Below, piece by piece: positions 33,001 to 41,205 of a DNA stretch of 41,205 nucleotides (the first letter of the stretch is position 1; each line of letters begins with the position of its first letter). Under the pieces are notes generated by a model, which saw only the letters and a list, made by a program, of their open reading frames with translations, had not been told where the DNA came from and made no database searches. Source of the stretch: Seison nebaliae (taxonomy: Eukaryota; Rotifera; Pararotatoria; Seisonacea; Seisonidae); NCBI GenBank assembly GCA_023231475.1, contig JALJEE010001868.1, positions 1 through 41,205 on the forward strand, given 5' to 3'. Made by a program: the position numbers and the translations under genes.

Positions 33001-36000
33001 TGGTTCGAGAACGTTCAAACGGCGATAACGAGTGCGAAATTACCGAAAACTTTATCGGAATGTAATCCGTTAAGTCGAATGCAAAATGAACGTCGAATCG
33101 ATTTGGAAGGAAAAGTTTCAAGAATTTTGAATTTGAAAAATTCGTGTAGTAAATTGAAATCGTGTGAGATTTTCTCTCATCTCAATCTCGACATTTCCTG
33201 CATCGACGAAATTATGGAAATTGAAAAACGAACTTTGACTTCCTGTCGAACTTATGACCAATATTTTTTGTATGCTAAAGAATTATTATTATTCCATGAA
33301 CGGTCGAGAGAAATCGATGTTTGGATCGATGATGTGGAGGAGATGATGCAATCACTGGTTGTGGGTAAATTAATCAAATCGACAAAATCGACAGCTCTCA
33401 ATATCTCCTTTTTCACTTCTCTCATTAATGACGTTTCGGCGAATAATATTCAAATGTTATCGAACGTGCAATTCTCGATTGAAGAACGTCTAACAAATAA
33501 TCGTTCGATGATGAAAGAATTTAATGAGGATTATAAAATAAAAATAGAAAATTTAAAAGAAACTTTAAATCGAGAATTGTCGATGTTGGATCGACATGAT
33601 GATATGAATGAAGATCATCATATGAATGATAATCAATTAACGGAAAAATTGCAAGAGATTATGGAGAAATTGGAGGAGAAAGTTCGGAAAACGAATGATC
33701 GATACAAATCTATCAGTGATTGTATTCAATTATCGAAGAAAGCGATTCAAATCGCTGTCAAATATCAAGGCTTCGTTTTACTCCATTACGAAGTAGAGAT
33801 GTGGTTGAGTGAAAAGACACAGACACTCCACAATGATGCTACCACCACCGTTCCATCAGCCATCGAAGATGGTGACGATAATAAAGGTTCCTTCGACGAA
33901 TTGAACACCACACAACAACAACAAGAACAACAACGTCAGAATCAGACGAATTTAAGATCGAAAATGCAGAGACATTTAGTATTGATCGCTGAATTGAATA
34001 AGAATCGTCAAGAAATTCAAAAAGTGAACGAGGAATATGAAGAATTTAGTGAATTGTGTCGGAAATTGTTACCGGAAGATGATGGTTCATCGACATCGGA
34101 TTTATTGCATGATGGTGAAGAGAAAGCGAATTCGTTAACGAAATTATTTGATTCTCTTATCATTCTATCGAATGAGAAAAAACAACTTATTCAACAATCA
34201 CTTTCCACAATTCTCTTTTTACGGAATTGTACCGATTTCCTCGCATGGGTTGATGACGTAGAAATACAAATACAATCATCAGACGCTTTCGTAAATAAAG
34301 ATTATTCAGTAGGAGATGCGTTACAAAATCGAGAGAAACATGAACGATTAGAACAGATGGTGAAGGAACATCAAAATGTTCTGGATCGTTTGAAAGAAGA
34401 ATCGTCGGAATTATTGGAAGATATTTTAATTAGTGAGAAACAGAAAACGGATGATTTGAGACAAGAAGTAGGAAGAAATATGGATTATTGTCAGAGGAGA
34501 TATGATGAATTAGAACATCCTTTAAATATCCGTCGGAATAATTTAGAGGAATTATTATCGACAAATCGATTAATTAGTGATTTACAAGAAGAGAAAGAGA
34601 CGTTGAATTGTGAGATTATTCGATCGTTAAAACAAAGTATTGGAGAAGTGGAACGATTACAAAAAACAACTGATGTAACAATTGATGAGAATGGTCATCC
34701 TTCATTTATCATCAATTATTCGACGGGACAACAGAAACAGAAAGAATTACATCAATTACGTTCCGATATGAATATGTTGACAGGAAATCGTCATGTCTTA
34801 TGTCAAAGAACGTTAGAGAAAGTGGATCAATTGAATGAGAAAAATAATAATTCTTTCAATCAAATCATTCATGAATTATTGGAAAATATTCGACAATTGG
34901 AGGAGGAGTCACTTCAATTGATCGAGAAATATTCTACCATTCTCAACGATCATGTCACTTATGAAAAATTGAAAAATGATTTGAGTATTTTCCACGAATG
35001 GTTGGATGAACGTGAAATTCGAATTGATCGATTAACAACTCATTTAATCGGTTCATCTAATTTGGATTCAGGAGGAATTTCAGGAAATTCAAATTCTTCT
35101 GATAATTTCATATCGAATCTCTCATTCAACGATATCGAGAAACAAGAAAAGAAATTGAAACAAATGAGAATGGACATCGATGTGTATGAAGAACATGAAT
35201 TGAGTGAAATGAAGAAATCGTTGACGGATGTGTTGGAATCGGAACATTTCGCACGTCAATTAGTTTTCGCTCTCAATCAAAATTTGGATAATCGATGGAA
35301 AAGAGTAAAATCGAAAATAAATTTTCAAACTGATCAATTATCATCGATTAAAAATATTTTAGATTTTTATTCAAAAATCGATTTATTAGAATGTTCGTTG
35401 AAAGACGAACAAATTCAATTAAGTTCTGATGATTATGGTGACGATGCGGAACATGCCGAAAATTTGTTACAACGTTGTGAATTGAGGAAAGTGCAAATTG
35501 AAGGAATGACGAAATTGTTGAATGAATTGGAAAGAACGGCACAACAATTGTGTGAGAGTTCTTATACTCCCGAAATGGAAGTTCGTCGAATTGATGGAAA
35601 ATGTCACGAGGCGATCGATTCCCTCAATGCCGTCCAAACAACTTATGATCGACGAGTAGAATTATTGAATAATTCCATCAGATATTTAGCGTTCGAACGA
35701 GATTGTGAAGATATCGTGTCATGGCTCCAGATCAAACGATTGACAATCAAAAGTCAATTTTCGTCAAATGTAGAGAAACGATTAATCGATCAGAAATTCT
35801 CCCAAATGAATCTTTATAAAGAATTCTGTGAATTGCGTGATGGAAATGATGTTGAAGCTATTCAAATCCTTCTACGACGACATGATGCTCTCATGAGAGA
35901 ATTGGCAACGATCGACGAACAAATGATACCCATCAAAGAAGAAGCAAATATCATTTTATGTTTCGAAAAGAAAACTCAACGAAATGATAGAGTGAAAAGA

Positions 36001-39000
36001 CGAATGAGATTACTTGAGAATGAATTAGGCGATTTGAGATATTTGTCAGCTGTTTATTTCGTTTTACTCGTCCAAACATACAGTTTCCATCAAATCAATT
36101 TATATCATAAATATTTGGAATCGACATTTCAGGAATTATTGAAACGAATAACAACACCAAATTTGAATGCTTTACTCGTTGATCATAATAGTCATGGTTC
36201 ATCCGATCAGATTGGAGGGACGTCAATTATTCAAAATGTAATAAGAAAACACGATTTATTCGTAGAACAATTGAAACAAATTGGAAATAAATTAAATCAT
36301 TTTGAATTAATATCGAAAGGAATTATGAATAAACCGATCGAACTTAAACAATTGTTACAAGGCGAATGGAATGATGATAAATCGACATCAATTGACGATA
36401 TCATCGCTATGTCGGAAGCATTTGATGAAAGTGGGAGAATTATTCAAATGTTCCAAATGAGTCAAATCGACATGAAACAACATTTGGCTTCTCGAGATAT
36501 TTTAATGAGAATTAATGAATTAAATCTCCTTTCTAAACAAGTCAATGACACGTCAGTTCAAAGAACGAAACTTTATAACACAGCTCTTCAAGCTGTCGAA
36601 TTATTGGAGGAGATTCGAGAACTGGAAGATTGGCTCACCGTTTTTAACGATAAACAAGAATTACGATTCAATATTAATGTGACGGAAGATAGTATCGATA
36701 AATTGGATCAATACATTAAACAACATGAGGAGGTGATGAAGTTGTTGGAGGATAAACGAATCAAATTCTACGAACTTCGACATACAACCGAAATCGAAAA
36801 ACAATTACGAGAACAGAAAGAACGAGAGGAACAATTACGAGTGGAGACCACAAAAAAAATGAATGAGAAAAATCGAAAATTGAAACATCGACGAGAAAAA
36901 CGAATCGATGAATCACGTCGACGAACTCAGGAAATTGGAAAAACATTATCGAATGTTAATGCCATTATGAATGTTCTTAATGACACGTCACTCATTTCAT
37001 CATTCAACGGAAGTACAGGACAATCGGAAACGAAGAAATTTTCAAATTCCATCGAAAATCCTCCCTCCGAAGACGATACAAATCGACTTGTTTTATCTTC
37101 ACAAAACGACCAATTGACCGTTCCTTCAACTATTCAACATCGTAAGGTTCATAGTGTCATCGAAACAAGTGCAGCTAATCCATCTCGTACTCCTCCACCA
37201 CCACCTCCTCAAAACCATCATCAGGAAGAAAATAACGGTTTTAAAAAGAGCAAATTCGATAAAGAAGAAATATCTCCTAGAGTCATTTTCCATTCGAAAA
37301 CGAAGAGTTTAGGAAGACATCGACGAGATCCCAAACGTACGAGAAGTATTCGAGGACAATTTGCCGTACCGTTAACGATTGGTGAACCAATAATTCAGGG
37401 ATATCTCCAGAAACGAACGACTTTGGTCGAAGGTGGCATGATCTCACCAATCACGTCATGGAGTACCGTTTATGCCACATTCCATCACATGAAATTGTTA
37501 TGTTTCTTCAATTCCCAACAAGGTTCACAATTTCAATATTCATTCAATATTTGAATTTAATTTAAAAAATTTTCAAAAAAATTAATTTCAGATTTTAATG
37601 AATTGAAAGCGATTTGTCGTCCCATAGATTTGACGAATATGAAAAGATTAAATTTAACAACTCCATCAATTCGTCGAGAACAATCACAATTATTGATTAC
37701 TCTACAATTAGATAATGGAATGGAAATGGAATTACAAGCGGATTCAAATTCCTCCCAAAATTCTGAAAGTCACATCATCACCAATCGATGGTATACGATA
37801 TTAGAAGAATATTTATGTTCATATTTTCTTCTTTTTCAGTTATTATTCATAAATCTAAATTTTTCAGTTCCAAAATCACAAACGATTAACCAATCAGAAA
37901 AAACGGTAGATAGACCAAGTGAGTAGAATTTCATTTTCTTTCTTTTTTTTGCATGTTGTGTGTTATTTTGAAAATTTGTTTAGAACCGAAACGTACATCT
38001 CGTCCGTCTATTCCACCACCTCGTCCTCCACCTGAACCTTTTACTGAATTACCTTCATCTAATCCATCAACTAATCAACGGACATCGATGGATGAGAAGA
38101 GGAAAAAGAGGAAATCATCCTCTAAATTCCGTTATATTCCACCCACTATCACTACTGTTACTAACGAAAATAATTTTGATCCTTTTCGCATGCCACAATC
38201 CATACGAAGTGGCTCCATCGATTCATCAGGGTCGATGGAGGGAACAACTAATCCGTTTGGTGTTCGAGTAACCATCCCTTCTGGTACATCTTATTAACAT
38301 TCTCTAATTTCGGCTTTCTATTGTCTCCCTTATCATTTTTAACATTAGTCAACTCATTAATTTCCATTGCTTCATTTCTAGTTGACGCACCGTCGGACGT
38401 CCAACTGAATTGCCATTTATCTGATCAATTGAATAAAGACGATTATATTCCATTGAATGCTGTTTGTTCATCGATACCGATGAATGAGTATAATGGTTCT
38501 GAAGAGAACTACGTCCGCATCGATCATTGTATTAGTCTGATTGATCAGTCGCCTGACCTTTCCTCTCGATTCAGTTTAAGAACAAAGAAAACAAATTCAA
38601 ATATGAGAAATAATAAAAAAAAAGAACGTCGTTTATCGGATGGTCATGAACGATGCATCCAATCATCAGCTTTCGATACTGCCGATTATAATATAATTGC
38701 AAGACCATTCACTGAAAAATTCGATTCTTTAGATGTCTCACTTTCGTTATTAAACGATATCGTTGATCCAAATTCAGGTTGCTCTAATTGCTTCTGATCT
38801 TGCTTCTTTCTTTCCATTCCATCGCTTTTTTTTCGCTCTAACAATTTCTCATTAGTTTTTAAATAATTACAAATATTTATTATAATTTCTTAATTCAGAT
38901 TTAGAAGCGACTTCAAAAGCTGAAGCGGAAACCGGCGACTTTTCCGTCAGTTCCAGTGGATCATCTTCAATCAACACCAATCAACGAGCAAGTACGATGA

Positions 39001-39116
39001 GAACGAGCACGACGAACAAATCGACGAAATCGAAGAAGAAGAAAGGAATATTGTCTTCGCTTTTTAGACGTAGTGGCGGTCAAAAATCTGTGGACAAAAG
39101 TGCAACTGGATTATAA
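24061..39116 (+). CDS. kst: Beta-heavy spectrin (karst type), seven exons, about 4,820 aa
   Basis: Beta-heavy spectrin crosslinks actin at the apical cortex of epithelial cells with alpha-spectrin. Exons 24061-24099, 24289-37522, 37592-37816, 37868-37918, 37984-38283, 38382-38777 and 38899-39116 sum to 14,463 nt in one frame. The ATG at 24061 follows an in-frame TGA. Two calponin-homology domains form the actin-binding head (KKTFTKWCNAHL near 37; LLLWCQRRTQ and FTTSWRNGLAFCALIHSHNP near 156-215). Spectrin repeats fill the rod. An SH3 domain inserted early in the rod (about 910-965; DDWWLVEK, RGYVPANYV) is diagnostic of the beta-heavy class. A PH domain at about 4377-4500 starts GEPIIQGYLQKRTT and is interrupted by an intron. 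It is preceded by a PPPPPP stretch and followed by a 300-residue Pro/Ser/basic tail encoded by small exons. It is longer than Drosophila karst (about 4,100). AATAAA lies at 39171-39176. Confidence 0.95.
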
Positions 39117-39589
39117 GAAATATTTGTATGTGAAGACATTTGTGATATTTATTAACTTTGATTAAATTTAAATAAAATTTGCGTCTTATAAATTCCATAG
39201 TCACCGTTGATCATAAGAGATAGATCATTTCCTTTAATTCCCTATTAAGATAATGAAAATTTAATTCCATTGAAATTGAATAGATAAATATTATCTAAAA
39301 TAGAATGTAACTCACCAAAATTGGAAATCGCCAACGAATCCCACCAACTCATAAAACGATAATATTATGATGTTATTAATAAATTTTGAAATCAACAATG
39401 TTGAACATAGTTCTATAAAAATTATAAACAAATTGGGAATGGAAATTTTATAAAATCTCATTATGGAGAGATACCATAGGACCCAGAGATATCCTTCCAG
39501 ATTGTAAAAGGAGTTTGATGGATCAATTGAACTTGTAAAATTTACCAATTTTTTTAAAATATAACTCACCTGTGAAATTCACAGAGCTT
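39117..39589. other. Spectrin 3' flank and retroelement upstream flank
   Basis: AT-rich. It contains the spectrin polyadenylation signal at 39171-39176. The minus-strand frame 39312-39569 has no recognisable motif. The 5' boundary of the downstream retroelement could lie here but no clear end was found. Confidence 0.45.
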
Positions 39590-41205
39590 TATCTCGAATT
39601 ATCTGAACTATTGAGTTATGATGTCATTTTTCTATAAGAGACTTGGGGACTTTCTCTCCCGGCTTCCTATTTTAGCATTACTTCTCATAATTTTTTCCTT
39701 TCACCTGCGATTCCACCTAAGAGTATCAACGGTAAATTGAGATCTGGTATGATAATTGTTGTCCATATAATACAACTGTCTAACTTCAGGATCCATTCTG
39801 AAAATATTTGTTCCATTGATATTCATAATATCTTATGTGAGAATTTTTTAAGGGACAATGTCAAGAAATATGTAATTTCGATTATGTTGAATGATTTCAT
39901 GTAGATACCAATGTATGTATGGGTAAACCCTTCGCCATTGGTGGGGATTTTAAGCTTTCTCACATGGATAATGACTTATTATTATGCAGTGGTAATCAGT
40001 TCTATAATATGTTCGATTGTCCATTTGTCGATTTGATGTAATGTGATAATGAATCTATTACAGTCGAATAATCTTCTTTTTAATGTTTTCGAAAGTTATA
40101 TTTCAAAAAAATTTGCACTTTCCGATCATTATGCTATATGCGTATCGTTATATAAATCGTATAAAAAGAGTAAAGACGTCTCGCGAACGTTCAGATTTCC
40201 TATTTGTGGGAATAATCGTTTGATGGCAAGAATTTTAGAGTGCATATGTAATCGATCCTTTATCTCTTTTGATGAATTATCCAAATATTTGAAACAATCT
40301 AGTTTATATTACAAAACCTTTAATAATTCACGAAAATCTATTAGAAACATCCCCAATTTCCAAGAAAGAAAAAATGATTGCAGCTAATCGTAACTATTTG
40401 GTTCTTTTAGATGACATAGCGCTCTTTGAAAAGAAAAGGGCGAGGAAAACATTCAGATATGATGTAAAAGAGCTAATAAGAAGAAATGAAGCGCTAATGT
40501 TCTCTGAGTTAGTACATAATTATAACTCCGCCAAATTTTGGTTTCCCATGAGAAGTAAGAACCATAATTCTATTCATAATATAAGTCTATTCAAGTTAAT
40601 GAATACGTCAACTTCTCCAATTCATGAAGTATCATCGGAATTGAAGTCAGCATTATCTTGCATGAACTTATCTAAATCTTATGGTATCGATGATTGGTGT
40701 CCCAAGTTAGTAGTTGGACTTGATGATAATTCGATTCAATTGACAGCTATTTGGGAGTCTTTCCCATCATTTTTTATTAACAAAGGACATGGAAAACCTG
40801 TATCTGATGTTAACTCGTATCGTCATATTTGTATCACATATGTATCACATCGTACATATATTATCGAACAAGTAATAAAGAATAGATTCTCGCTAAATCT
40901 TTATTGTTCAATGTATCAATTTGCATATCGTAAGATGAGTAGAGGAACTCTTCTACTAGTTTTGTTGTTGAACTTCTTAATCTCATTATGTTGTTCTGAT
41001 AATACGAAATTAGTCTTTTACTTTATTGACGTTTCAAAGGCTTTTGATTTTGTTATTATGAAAGAGGAATTGAGAGTTTTAAAAGAAGCTGGTCTGGACT
41101 CCTTGTCAATTAATTTCATTAACCATATTTCGACCAATGCTCAAGATGAAGTCAAATGGAATTCTTGTCGTTCTGAATTGTTTTCTATTAACAAAGATGT
41201 GTGTC
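39590..41205 (+). mobile_element. Decayed non-LTR (LINE-type) retrotransposon, cut by window end
   Basis: The plus strand carries the order typical of apurinic-endonuclease LINEs. An endonuclease remnant spans about 39590-40150: ETWG at 39638-39649 directly after an in-frame TAA, GGDFK at 39940-39951 in another frame, and SDHY at 40121-40132 in a third. A reverse-transcriptase region follows in an open frame from ATG 40374 to the window end, with no stop over 277 codons. It has SYRHICIT near 40815, QFAYRKMSRGT, and the motif-A sequence FIDVSKAFDFV at 41022-41054. Frameshifts and stops in the endonuclease make it inactive there, while the RT part is surprisingly open. Clade (Jockey, RTE or CR1 group) not assigned. 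The catalytic YxDD motif would lie beyond the window. Confidence 0.88.
40374..41205 (+). CDS. Reverse transcriptase ORF of the LINE, partial
   Basis: An uninterrupted frame of at least 277 codons within the element above, continuing past the end of the window. It begins in a linker (MIAANRNYLVLLDDIALFEK) and contains the N-terminal RT motifs listed for the element. Sequence upstream of the ATG remains open in the same frame, so the ATG is only a convenient start. The endonuclease C-terminus is in a different frame (40043-40387), so an intact polyprotein cannot be read across this copy. Confidence 0.8.
   Translation, partial: MIAANRNYLVLLDDIALFEKKRARKTFRYDVKELIRRNEALMFSELVHNYNSAKFWFPMRSKNHNSIHNISLFKLMNTSTSPIHEVSSELKSALSCMNLSKSYGIDDWCPKLVVGLDDNSIQLTAIWESFPSFFINKGHGKPVSDVNSYRHICITYVSHRTYIIEQVIKNRFSLNLYCSMYQFAYRKMSRGTLLLVLLLNFLISLCCSDNTKLVFYFIDVSKAFDFVIMKEELRVLKEAGLDSLSINFINHISTNAQDEVKWNSCRSELFSINKDVC

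Noticed and set aside
37603-38797. Three separate small plus-strand genes after the large spectrin frame
   Set aside because: Each joins the spectrin frame at phase-matched splice sites and supplies the rest of the PH domain and the tail.
1-41205. CRISPR arrays, operons or bacterial-type systems
   Set aside because: No regularly spaced repeats were seen, and introns, polyadenylation signals and gene families are those of an animal nuclear genome.

Overview
This is an AT-rich eukaryotic nuclear window, and the gene set is animal: a GCN2-type eIF2-alpha kinase, eIF1, a LysM-domain protein, a MARCH2/3-type RING-CH ligase, the centriolar cap protein CEP97 and a complete beta-heavy (karst-type) spectrin. 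Introns are very short (45 to about 120 bp in most cases) and genes are tightly packed. SH3-containing beta-heavy spectrin, CEP97, tiny introns and low GC together suggest an arthropod, possibly an acariform mite. The species is inference, not something the sequence proves.

Layout. 1-1216: mostly AT-rich DNA with two weak minus-strand coding candidates. 1217-7037 (minus): GCN2/EIF2AK4 in five exons, with a reading-frame problem inside the HisRS-like domain. 7650-7979 (minus): eIF1. 9383-12154 (plus): an unrecognised 923-residue disordered, acidic then Asn-rich protein. 12551-13331 (minus): two exons of an unidentified protein whose intron carries a 193-bp MITE-like element. 13994-14309 (minus): a broken 2-Cys peroxiredoxin fragment. 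14570-15333 (minus): LYSMD1/2-like protein. 15633-16613 (minus): MARCH2/3-like ligase, divergent from CEP97 (16902-19311, plus) across a 288-bp shared promoter. 19621-20126 (minus): a possible small two-exon gene. 20127-24060: a long AT-rich intergenic region holding a GC-richer island and a TATA-type promoter. 24061-39116 (plus): beta-heavy spectrin in seven exons, one of them 13.2 kb. 39590-41205 (plus): a decayed non-LTR retrotransposon that runs off the window.

The genes do not form an evident pathway. GCN2 and eIF1 both act in translation initiation and lie head-to-tail, but they are separate transcription units by appearance. MARCH-type ligases (membrane traffic), CEP97 (centriole length, ciliogenesis) and beta-heavy spectrin (apical cortex) are unrelated housekeeping or epithelial functions. 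The clearest genome-level oddity is that most introns located here by homology or reading frame have donors beginning GTT rather than GTA/GTG. I did not see a convincing new multi-gene system.
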